Below are positions 6,478 through 12,823 of a DNA stretch of 14,538 nt, piece by piece. Below the pieces are notes generated by a model that ran no database searches, had not been told where the DNA came from, and saw only the letters and a program-made list of their open reading frames with translations. This DNA is from Actinomycetota bacterium (GTDB lineage: Bacteria > Actinomycetota > UBA4738 > G016210805), in the NCBI GenBank assembly GCA_016210805.1, contig JACQTL010000238.1, positions 1 through 14,538 on the forward strand, in the 5' to 3' direction. Position numbers and translations under genes: made by a program. The first letter of the stretch is position 1; every line of letters starts with the position of its first letter.

Positions 6478-8759
6478 GCTCCGAGGAGAGGGTCGGGAGG
6501 CTGCTCGAGGTGAGCGGCGTGGTGCAGGGCGTGGGGTTCCGGCCCTTCGTGTGGCGGCTGGCCGACCGGCACGGCGTGTCCGGCCGGGTCCGGAACCTCT
6601 CCGGGATCGTCGAGATCGTGGCCGAGGGGTCCTCGGAGACCCTCGACCGCTTCACGGCGGACCTGGCCCACGAGGCCCCGCCCCGGGCCAGGGTCGAGGA
6701 GGTCAGGTGGCGGCCCCGTGACGCGGCCGGGCTCGACGGGTTCGCGGTCGACGAGAGCGGCGACGACCTCCCGGGGGAACGCCTGGTCCCCCCCGACGTC
6801 GCCACGTGCCCGGCCTGCCTGCGCGAGCTGCTCGACCCGGACGACCGGCGGTTCGGCCACGCCTTCGTGAACTGCACCGACTGCGGGCCCAGGTACACGA
6901 TCATCGGGTCGCTCCCCTACGACCGGGCCCGGACCAGCATGGGGGCGTTCGAGCTGTGCCCGGACTGCGCCGCCGAGTACTCGGACCCGTCGGACCGCCG
7001 GTTCCACGCCGAGCCGGTGGCCTGCCCGGCGTGCGGCCCCGGGCTATGGCTCGCCGACCGGGCCGGGCACCGGTCGCGCTCCGACCCGATCGAGGCGGCC
7101 GTGGCACGCCTTTGCACCGGCGGCATCGTGGCCGTGAAGGGGCTGGGCGGCTTCCACCTGGCCTGCGACGCGACGGACGAGGCCGCGGTGGCCAAGCTCC
7201 GCCGGCGCAAGGGCCGTCCCGAGAAGCCCCTGGCGGTCATGGTCGAGAGCGTGGAGCGGGCCCGGGACCTGGCCGGGCTCTCGCCGGCCGAGGAGGAGGC
7301 CCTGGCCTCGTGGCGGGCCCCCGTCGTGCTCGTCCGCGACCTCGGGAAGCTGGCCCCAAACGTGGCTCCCGGCCACCGGAGGACGGGGCTGATGCTCCCC
7401 TCCACTCCTCTTCATCACCTGCTCCTCCGGGGCGTCGCCGGGCCGCTCGTCATGACCAGCGGGAACCGCACCGACGAGCCGCTCTGCACCGGGAACGACG
7501 AGGCCATGGAGCGGCTGTCCGGGATCGCCGACGCCTTCCTCCTGCACGACCGGGACGTCGTGGCCAGGGTGGACGACTCGGTGGTCCGCGTGGCCCTGGA
7601 GCGGCCGGTCGTCATGCGCCGGGCCCGGGGGTACGTTCCCGAGCCGGTCACCCTCCCGCTGGAGGCCCGCCGCGCGGTCCTGGCCGTGGGGGCGGAGCTC
7701 AACGCCACGTTCTGCCTGGCCGGGGGCGACCGGGCCTGGCTCTCTCCCCACGTGGGGACCCTGGGCTCGGAGGAGGACCTGGCCGCCTACGCGGAGACCC
7801 TGGACCGGTACCGTGACCTGCTCGGGATCGAGCCGGAAGTCGTGGCCCACGACCTGCATCCCGACTTCCTGTCCACCCGCTTCGCCCGGGAGACCGGCCT
7901 TCCCACGACGGCGGTGCAGCACCACCACGCCCACGTGGCCGCGGTCATGGCGGAGCACGGGCTCAGCGGCCCGGTCATCGGCCTGGCCTTCGACGGGTTC
8001 GGCCTGGGCGACGACGGCGAGGCGTGGGGCGGTGAGTTCCTCCTGGCCCGGTGGGACCGGGCCGAGCGACTGGGCCACCTCCGGCGGGTCCGCCAGCCGG
8101 GGGGCGACGCGGCGGTGCGGGATCCGACCCGCATGGCCATCGCGCACGCCGCCGACGCCGGGGTGCTCGAACAGGCCCTGGGCCTGCTCGCGCCGAGGCG
8201 GAGGAAGCCCGGAGCGGTGGACGAGGTCGAGGTCGTGCTGGGCCAGATCGCGTCGGGCCTGGGTTCGCCGATGACGAGCTCCGCGGGCCGGCTGTTCGAC
8301 GCGGTCGCGGCCCTGGCCGGGGTGTGCCGGTCGGCGACGTACGACGGACAGCCGGCCATCCTCCTCGAGCAGGTCGCCGAGTCGTCGGCGACCTTCGAGT
8401 ACGGGTTCGAGATCGACCAGGAGGACGGGAGGATCGTCGTGGACACCCGTCCGACGATCCAGGCCGTCGTGCGCGACCTGGTCAAGGGCCGGGCCCCGGG
8501 CGAGGTGGCCGGCCGGTTCCACCGGACCCTGACCGCGGCGGTGCTGGCCATGGTCCGGCTGATCGGCGTCCAGACCGGGGTCCGGACGGTCGTGCTGGCC
8601 GGCGGGGTCTTCGACAACGACCTCCTGCTGTCCGACGTTGCCGCCCGGCTGCGCTCGTTCGACTTCCAGGTCCACGCGCCCCACGAGGTCCCGGTGGGCG
8701 ACGGGGGGCTGTCCCTCGGGCAGGCCCTTGTCGCCGCGGCCAGGGACGGGGAGGGCTGA
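6474..8759 (+). CDS. hypF: Carbamoyltransferase HypF, [NiFe] hydrogenase maturation
   Basis: 761 residues, full length for HypF. It turns carbamoyl phosphate into a carbamoyl-adenylate and loads it on HypE, making the cyanide ligands of the active-site iron. Domains in order: acylphosphatase (about 8-95) with VSGVVQGVGFR, catalytic R23 and N41; two zinc-finger-like motifs with C112/C115, C134/C137, C162/C165 and C184/C187 (CPAC, CTDC, CPDC, CPAC); a YrdC-like domain with KGLGGFHLACDAT (222-234) and MTSGN; and a C-terminal Kae1/TobZ-like domain with HDLHPDF and QHHHAHVAAVMAEH, the metal- and nucleotide-binding histidines. LAGGVFDN near the end is another family block. GTG 6474 overlaps the protease stop by 4 bases. 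All catalytic motifs I can check are present, so it should be active. Confidence 0.96.
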   Translation: MSSEERVGRLLEVSGVVQGVGFRPFVWRLADRHGVSGRVRNLSGIVEIVAEGSSETLDRFTADLAHEAPPRARVEEVRWRPRDAAGLDGFAVDESGDDLPGERLVPPDVATCPACLRELLDPDDRRFGHAFVNCTDCGPRYTIIGSLPYDRARTSMGAFELCPDCAAEYSDPSDRRFHAEPVACPACGPGLWLADRAGHRSRSDPIEAAVARLCTGGIVAVKGLGGFHLACDATDEAAVAKLRRRKGRPEKPLAVMVESVERARDLAGLSPAEEEALASWRAPVVLVRDLGKLAPNVAPGHRRTGLMLPSTPLHHLLLRGVAGPLVMTSGNRTDEPLCTGNDEAMERLSGIADAFLLHDRDVVARVDDSVVRVALERPVVMRRARGYVPEPVTLPLEARRAVLAVGAELNATFCLAGGDRAWLSPHVGTLGSEEDLAAYAETLDRYRDLLGIEPEVVAHDLHPDFLSTRFARETGLPTTAVQHHHAHVAAVMAEHGLSGPVIGLAFDGFGLGDDGEAWGGEFLLARWDRAERLGHLRRVRQPGGDAAVRDPTRMAIAHAADAGVLEQALGLLAPRRRKPGAVDEVEVVLGQIASGLGSPMTSSAGRLFDAVAALAGVCRSATYDGQPAILLEQVAESSATFEYGFEIDQEDGRIVVDTRPTIQAVVRDLVKGRAPGEVAGRFHRTLTAAVLAMVRLIGVQTGVRTVVLAGGVFDNDLLLSDVAARLRSFDFQVHAPHEVPVGDGGLSLGQALVAAARDGEG

Positions 8760-8762
8760 GCC

Positions 8763-9032
8763 GTGTGCCTGGGGGTCCCCGGGAAGGTCGTCGAGGTCTT
8801 CGAGGACTCCGGGCTGCGCATGGGGACGGTGGACTTCGGGGGCATCCGCCGCTCGGCGTGCCTGACCTACGCGCCGGAGGCCGGGGTGGGGAGCTACGTG
8901 GTCGTCCACGTCGGGTTCGCCATCTCGGTGGTGGACGAGGAGGAGGCGGCCCGCTCGTACGCCCTGCTCGCCGAGATGGGGAGCCTGGAAGGCATCGACC
9001 TTCCCCAGAACCCCGAGGGGGTGCGGGGGTGA
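8763..9032 (+). CDS. hypC: Hydrogenase maturation chaperone HypC
   Basis: 89 residues. HypC carries the Fe(CN)2CO unit with HypD and hands it to the large-subunit precursor. Seen: the defining N-terminus MCLGVPGKV, with C2 exposed after removal of the initiator residue, and the beta-barrel segment VGSYVVVHVGFAISVVDEEEA, written here in two parts as VGSYVVVHVGF and AISVVDEEEA. The GTG start at 8763 is fixed by the need for cysteine at position 2. This is the only junction in the operon without overlap: three bases separate it from the hypF stop. Its own stop overlaps GTG of hypD. Since there is one hydrogenase in view, this HypC is probably dedicated to HydA. Confidence 0.95.
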   Translation: MCLGVPGKVVEVFEDSGLRMGTVDFGGIRRSACLTYAPEAGVGSYVVVHVGFAISVVDEEEAARSYALLAEMGSLEGIDLPQNPEGVRG

Positions 9033-10147
9033 GGTTCGTCGACGAGTACCGCGACGGCCGCGTGGCCCGGGCCCTGCTCGACGACATCCGGGCCACCGTG
9101 ACCCGGCCGTGGACGATCATGGAGGTCTGCGGAGGGCAGACCCACACCCTGATCCGCCAGGGCATCGACCAGCTCCTCCCCGCCGAGATCGAACTGGTCC
9201 ACGGGCCGGGGTGCCCCGTCTGCGTGACCCCCGTCTCGCTGATCGACCGGGCCATCGCCGTCGCCGGGTTGCCGGAGGCGATCCTCTGCTCGTTCGGCGA
9301 CATGCTCCGCGTGCCCGGGTCGGCGGAGGACCTCCTCCAGGCCAGGGCGGCCGGAGGCGACGTCAGGGTGGTCTACTCGCCGCTCGACGCCGTGGAGGTG
9401 GCCCGGCGGAACCCCGACCGAACGGTCGTGTTCTTCGCGGTGGGGTTCGAGACCACCGCGCCGGCCAACGCGATGGCCGTGCTCCGGGCGGGGCAGCTGG
9501 GGCTCGACAACTTCGCGCTCCTCGTGGCCCACGTCCTCGTCCCCCCGGCCATGGTGGCCATCCTGGCCTCGCCGGGGAACCGGGTTCAGGGGTTCCTGGC
9601 CCCCGGCCACGTGTGCACGGTGATGGGCTGGGAGGAGTACGAGCCCATCGCCCGCGACTACGGGGTCCCGCTCGTGGTCACCGGGTTCGAGCCGGTGGAC
9701 CTCCTGGAGGGGATCCGCATGGTGGTCGCCCAGCTCGAGGAGGGTCGAGCCACCGTCGAGAACCAGTACGTCCGCTCGGTCCGCCGCGAGGGGAACCCCT
9801 GGGCCCGGCGGGTCGTGGCCGAGGTCTTCGAGCCGGCCGACCGGGCCTGGCGGGGCATCGGCACGATCCCGTCGAGCGGCCTGGCCCTCCGGGTGGCTTA
9901 CCGGGCCTTCGACGCGGAGGAACGGTTCCCGTGGATCGGCGGCGAGGTCCATGCCGATCCCGCATCCGACACGTGTATCGCCGGACTGGTGCTCCGCGGC
10001 CGGGCCCGTCCGGACGCCTGCCCGGCCTTCGGGACCGACTGCACGCCCGAGCGCCCGCTCGGCGCGCCCATGGTGTCCTCCGAGGGCGCCTGCGCGGCCT
10101 ACTTCCTGGCCGGGAGGCCCAAGCTGGCGGGGGTGGAGGCCCGGTGA
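9029..10147 (+). CDS. hypD: Hydrogenase maturation protein HypD (Fe-S scaffold)
   Basis: 372 residues, normal for HypD. It is the scaffold on which iron receives its CN and CO ligands, working with HypC and HypE. Seen: C34 in MEVCGGQTHT; C62 and C65 in HGPGCPVC, the redox-active thiol pair; and CSFGDMLRVPGS at 87-98. FAVGFETTAPANA (136-148) and GFLAPGHVCTVMG (188-200) are highly conserved blocks. The C-terminal [4Fe-4S] ligands are C316, C331, C338 and C355. All the cysteines known to matter are present. GTG 9029 overlaps the hypC stop by 4 bases and begins RFVDEYRD, the usual HypD N-terminus, so the start is secure. Confidence 0.96.
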   Translation: MRFVDEYRDGRVARALLDDIRATVTRPWTIMEVCGGQTHTLIRQGIDQLLPAEIELVHGPGCPVCVTPVSLIDRAIAVAGLPEAILCSFGDMLRVPGSAEDLLQARAAGGDVRVVYSPLDAVEVARRNPDRTVVFFAVGFETTAPANAMAVLRAGQLGLDNFALLVAHVLVPPAMVAILASPGNRVQGFLAPGHVCTVMGWEEYEPIARDYGVPLVVTGFEPVDLLEGIRMVVAQLEEGRATVENQYVRSVRREGNPWARRVVAEVFEPADRAWRGIGTIPSSGLALRVAYRAFDAEERFPWIGGEVHADPASDTCIAGLVLRGRARPDACPAFGTDCTPERPLGAPMVSSEGACAAYFLAGRPKLAGVEAR

Positions 10148-11202
10148 CTCCGCCGTCCCTCTCCCGAGACTTCACCCCCGCCTGTCCCGTCCCGCTGCCC
10201 GCCGGCCGTGCCGTGCTCCTCGGGCACGGCAGCGGCGGGAAGCTCACCGCCGACCTGATCCGGCAGCTCTTCCTGCCGGTCCACGGGGGGCGGGAGCTGT
10301 CGCGGCTCGGCGACGCCGCCGTGGTCCGGCTCGGGGACGTCCGCGTGGCGTTCACCACCGACTCCTTCGTGGTGAAGCCGGCGTTCTTCCCCGGGTCGGA
10401 CATCGGCGCGCTCTCCGTGAACGGGACCGTGAACGACCTGGCCATGATGGGAGCCGTCCCCAGGTTCCTATCCGCGGCGATGATCCTGGAGGAGGGCCTC
10501 CCCATGGAGGAGCTGGGCGCCGTGGTGGCCTCGATGGCCGAGGCCTGCAGGAAGGCAGGGGTCGAGCTCGTCACCGGCGACACCAAGGTCGTCGAGCGAG
10601 GGAGCGCCGACGGCCTCTACGTGACCACCAGCGGGATCGGGATGGTCCCTCCGGGCATCGAGGTGGGGCCGGAGCGCGCGCGGCCGGGCGACCGGGTGAT
10701 CGTCAGCGGGCCGGTCGGCTCGCACGGTGTGGCCGTGATGTCGCGGCGAGCGGGGATCGAGTTCGAGGCCGACCTGGTGAGCGACACGGCACCGCTGACC
10801 GACCTGGTCGCCGCGATGATGCGCCACGGCGACGTGAGGTGCCTCCGCGACGCCACGCGGGGCGGTGTGGCCAGCGCGCTGAACGAGCTGGCCGAGGCCA
10901 GCGGCGTGTCGATCGTGCTCGACGAGGAGGCCGTGCCGGTGCTGGACCCGGTCCGGGGGGCCTGCGAGATGCTCGGCCTCGATCCCCTGTACGTGGCCAA
11001 CGAGGGCGTGTGCGTGGCCATCGTCGGTCCCGGCGACGCCGGCGCGATCCTCCGGGCCGCGCGGTTCGAGCCGGCCGGCATGGGCGCCGCGATCGTGGGC
11101 GAGGTGGGCGCCGGCCCTCCGCGGGTGACCCTGCGCACCGCCCTCGGCCCGACCCGGCCCCTCATCATGCTCTCCGGCGACCAGCTCCCCCGGATCTGCT
11201 GA
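10144..11202 (+). CDS. hypE: Carbamoyl dehydratase HypE, hydrogenase maturation
   Basis: 352 residues. HypE accepts the carbamoyl group from HypF on its C-terminal cysteine and dehydrates it with ATP to thiocyanate, the source of the CN ligands. Seen: the protein ends in PRIC, with C352 as the essential terminal cysteine. HGSGGKLTADLI is at 28-39, and the ATP-binding core of the PurM/ThiL family has FTTDSFVV, VNGTVNDLAMMGA and VTGDTKVVE. A later DATRGGVASALNE block is typical. The N-terminus is about 20 residues longer than the core needs; GTG 10144 is chosen because it overlaps the hypD stop (GTGA) like the other junctions. It is the last gene of the operon, and six bases separate its stop from the stop of the convergent hydrolase gene. 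No hypA or hypB follows. Confidence 0.95.
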   Translation: MTPPSLSRDFTPACPVPLPAGRAVLLGHGSGGKLTADLIRQLFLPVHGGRELSRLGDAAVVRLGDVRVAFTTDSFVVKPAFFPGSDIGALSVNGTVNDLAMMGAVPRFLSAAMILEEGLPMEELGAVVASMAEACRKAGVELVTGDTKVVERGSADGLYVTTSGIGMVPPGIEVGPERARPGDRVIVSGPVGSHGVAVMSRRAGIEFEADLVSDTAPLTDLVAAMMRHGDVRCLRDATRGGVASALNELAEASGVSIVLDEEAVPVLDPVRGACEMLGLDPLYVANEGVCVAIVGPGDAGAILRAARFEPAGMGAAIVGEVGAGPPRVTLRTALGPTRPLIMLSGDQLPRIC

Positions 11203-11213
11203 GGGACCTCAGC
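11198..11213. repeat. Perfect short palindrome covering two convergent stop codons
   Basis: GCTGAGG and CCTCAGC, seven-base arms around a two-base GA centre. The left arm holds the hypE TGA and the right arm holds the TGA of the minus-strand hydrolase. On RNA it would be a hairpin with one inner pair opened. No run of Ts follows on either strand, so an intrinsic terminator is not proven. It may act as a shared transcript end, or it may just reflect two mirrored stop codons. Confidence 0.45.
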
Positions 11214-12009
11214 TGGCGGTGGCGGCCCGGCGCACGGGGAGGATGGTCTGGGGAGGGCCCTCCTCGGCCAGGAAGTCGAGGATCAGCCGGTTCAGGATGT
11301 TCGACTTCTCCATGAACACGGCGTGCGAGGCCCCGGGGATCACGGCGAGCTGGCCGAGGGGCAGCGCCTCGTAGAGCTCGATCGTGTGCCCGTGGGCCAC
11401 GACGTCGTCGTCGCCGGCCATCACCAGGACGGGGACCTGGATCCCCGACAGGTCTCTCGGCTCGAGGGTGGGCTGGCCGTCGCGCCACATCCGCTGGAGC
11501 TTCTCGAAGACGACCGGCCAGTGATCCGGCCCGTCGGGCGAGACCGCCTCGTAGCGTTGCCTCGGGCCCGCCCAGACGTCGTCGTGAGGGCTGCCCTCCA
11601 TCCACATCGACACCTCCAGCAGACCCTGGGCATTGAAGTTCGACCCGATCGTCACGAGCTTCCTGAGCAGGTCCGGGCGCTGGAGGGCGACGAGCAGGCC
11701 GATGATCCCGCCGTCGCTGCCTCCCACCAGGTGGGCCGGGCCTCCCACGGTCCCCTCGAGGAAGGCGATCATGTCGTCGGCCTGGACCTGGTAGGTGATG
11801 GGGCCCTCGGGATCGGGTGTGTGCCCCCGGCCCCGTCCCCGCATCTCCGGGACCAGGACCCGGTACCGCTCGGACAGCTCGGGGACCTGTGCCTGCCAGA
11901 CGAAGACACCCCCGAAGCCCCCGTGGAGGAGCACGAGCGGCTCGCCGGCGCCGCTCTGCTCGTAGTGGATGCGGACGCCGTCCAGGTCCGCGTAGTCCCC
12001 TATGTGCAT
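11209..12009 (-). CDS. Alpha/beta-fold hydrolase
   Basis: 266 residues from ATG 12009. A soluble serine hydrolase of the alpha/beta superfamily; the substrate cannot be told. Seen: VLLHGGFGG (27-34) with the HGG oxyanion-hole loop, the nucleophile elbow LVGGSDGG with S98 in GxSxG, GDDDVVAHG holding an acid (D201 or D202) at 200-207, and ASHAVF with H229 as the catalytic base. EMRGRGRGHTPDP (55-67) is the usual loop after strand 4. A start farther upstream at 12027 is possible. GGAGG lies directly against ATG 12009 with no spacer, so the start is uncertain, although the protein begins cleanly with GVRIHYEQSG there. The gene converges on hypE and diverges from the NTF2-like gene. It has no known role in hydrogenase biology and is probably an independent neighbour. 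Confidence 0.85.
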   Translation of the reverse strand: MHIGDYADLDGVRIHYEQSGAGEPLVLLHGGFGGVFVWQAQVPELSERYRVLVPEMRGRGRGHTPDPEGPITYQVQADDMIAFLEGTVGGPAHLVGGSDGGIIGLLVALQRPDLLRKLVTIGSNFNAQGLLEVSMWMEGSPHDDVWAGPRQRYEAVSPDGPDHWPVVFEKLQRMWRDGQPTLEPRDLSGIQVPVLVMAGDDDVVAHGHTIELYEALPLGQLAVIPGASHAVFMEKSNILNRLILDFLAEEGPPQTILPVRRAATAS

Positions 12010-12036
12010 CCTCCGGTTCGGGCCCATCCTAGCCCG

Positions 12037-12066
12037 TTGGCCCCGGCCGAGAACTGGTGGCATGAT
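12037..12066 (+). promoter_or_regulatory. Possible promoter for the NTF2-like gene
   Basis: TTGGCC (12037-12042) and CATGAT (12061-12066) are separated by 18 bases. Transcription from here would start near 12073, almost at GTG 12075, giving a leaderless or nearly leaderless message. That would explain why no Shine-Dalgarno is seen. The opposite strand has TAGGAT just upstream of the hydrolase gene, without a good partner. Based on consensus matching only. Confidence 0.3.
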
Positions 12067-12074
12067 CGTTCCAC

Positions 12075-12479
12075 GTGACCAGCGAGGGCCTGGACGTCAT
12101 ACGGAGGCTGCACCGCGCCTACCAGCAAGGTGACCTCGAGGCCGTGGCCTCGCAACTGCATCCGGACGTCGAGTGGCGGGCCCCCGGGCCCGACCGCGAC
12201 TGGGACTGCCGGGGACGGGAGCGGGTGCTGCACGTCCTTCGCGACCGGGCCGAGCGGGTTCCCCCGCTCGAGAGGCTCGAGCTGGTGGACCTCGGAGAGG
12301 ACGTCCTGGTCGGCCTCCCCACCGAGGAGCCCTGGGGCGAGCCGACCTGGTATCAGAGGGTCAGGGTCGAGGACGGCCTGATCGTCGCGATCCGGGACTA
12401 CGGTTCCCGCGAGGCCGCGCTGGCCGGCGCCGGTCCGGCCGGCCTGAGGGGCGACCGATCTAGCGCACCGCCACCCTGA
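12075..12479 (+). CDS. NTF2/SnoaL-like small protein
   Basis: 134 residues. The N-terminal pattern (VIRRLHRAYQQGDLEAV, then LHPDVEWRAPGP) is that of the SnoaL-like/NTF2 fold: two helices, then the strand with DVEW that lines a small pocket. The later LVDLGEDVLVGL and VRVEDGLIVAIRDYGS are the curved sheet; GLIVAIRDY matches the usual DGKIVRIREY-type end strand. Such proteins may be isomerases, cyclases, hydrolases or only binding proteins, and nothing here settles which. The C-terminal 20 residues (from about AALAGAGPAG) are low in structure and run into the opposing gene. GTG 12075 has no clear Shine-Dalgarno. It is divergent from the hydrolase, with a 65-base gap, and convergent with the cysteine-rich gene. 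Confidence 0.72.
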   Translation: MTSEGLDVIRRLHRAYQQGDLEAVASQLHPDVEWRAPGPDRDWDCRGRERVLHVLRDRAERVPPLERLELVDLGEDVLVGLPTEEPWGEPTWYQRVRVEDGLIVAIRDYGSREAALAGAGPAGLRGDRSSAPPP

Positions 12480-12702
12480 ACCGGATCCCGTCGAGCGGCG
12501 CGATGTGACAGTCGCAGGCCCGGTCGCCGCAATCGTCGGCGCGCGCGGGGCCAGGCTCCCAGAAGACGCCTGGCTCGTCGATCGAGTACTCCCAGGGGCA
12601 GCCGCAGTCGTCGCACGGCGTGCGGGCCACCCGATGCCGGTGGCCCCCGACGTCCGCCCGAAGGACGAGGTCCTCGGGGGCCACCGCAGCGCTTCGCGTC
12701 AT
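12460..12702 (-). CDS. Small cysteine-rich protein, probable metal-binding, unrecognised
   Basis: 80 residues. I do not recognise a family. It has six cysteines in two groups: C30, C33 and C35 (CDDCGC) and C58, C63 and C65 (CGDRACDCH), the second followed by H66. This could bind one zinc or an iron-sulfur cluster. Between them lies WEYSIDEPGVFWEPGPA, and the protein ends IRFRVAVR. No signal peptide or membrane segment is seen. ATG 12702 has GGAGGTG nine bases upstream (12712-12718), a good ribosome site, which supports a real gene and argues against longer starts. Its last 20 bases overlap the end of the NTF2-like gene on the other strand. It is divergent from pntAA. The function is open; conserved cysteines in homologues would confirm the metal-site idea. 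Confidence 0.65.
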   Translation of the reverse strand: MTRSAAVAPEDLVLRADVGGHRHRVARTPCDDCGCPWEYSIDEPGVFWEPGPARADDCGDRACDCHIAPLDGIRFRVAVR

Positions 12703-12746
12703 CGTCGTGGGCACCTCCGGACCAAGCTTCGGCGCTCGCCCGGCTG

Positions 12747-12795
12747 CCGTCAGGACCACCCGGCCCCCTCGCAGGGGGACGGAGGAACCTGACGG
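12747..12795. repeat. 49-base imperfect inverted repeat upstream of pntAA
   Basis: All paired parts share one centre at 12771. The outer arms CCGTCAGG (12747-12754) and CCTGACGG (12788-12795) are perfect. The inner arms are CCG (12760-12762) with CGG (12780-12782) and CCCCCT (12764-12769) with AGGGGG (12773-12778), around a three-base CGC loop. One G-A mismatch and a five-by-five internal loop interrupt it. It lies between two divergent genes, 28 bases before the pntAA start. No T-run follows, so it is not an obvious terminator. It could be an operator or an RNA leader hairpin. Confidence 0.6.
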
Positions 12796-12810
12796 GCCCC
12801 CCGGCCTGCG

Positions 12811-12816
12811 GGAAGG
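12811..12816 (+). promoter_or_regulatory. Shine-Dalgarno deciding the pntAA start
   Basis: GGAAGG, seven bases before GTG 12824. An ATG at 12820 is out of frame with PntAA and too close to use. Confidence 0.6.
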
Positions 12817-12823
12817 TTGATGG

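Noticed and set aside
4514..6904. A 796-codon open frame on the minus strand
   Set aside because: It lies antisense to hydA, the protease and hypF, is a run of proline, arginine and glycine with no motif, and is an expected effect of high GC on the opposite strand.
7044..8909. A 621-codon open frame on the minus strand opposite hypF
   Set aside because: Low-complexity composition and no family resemblance; the plus strand here codes for HypF with all its motifs.
12010..12027. Longer N-terminus of the alpha/beta hydrolase from ATG 12027 or farther upstream
   Set aside because: The added residues show no family match and no Shine-Dalgarno at good spacing. It remains possible, but the shorter start is kept.
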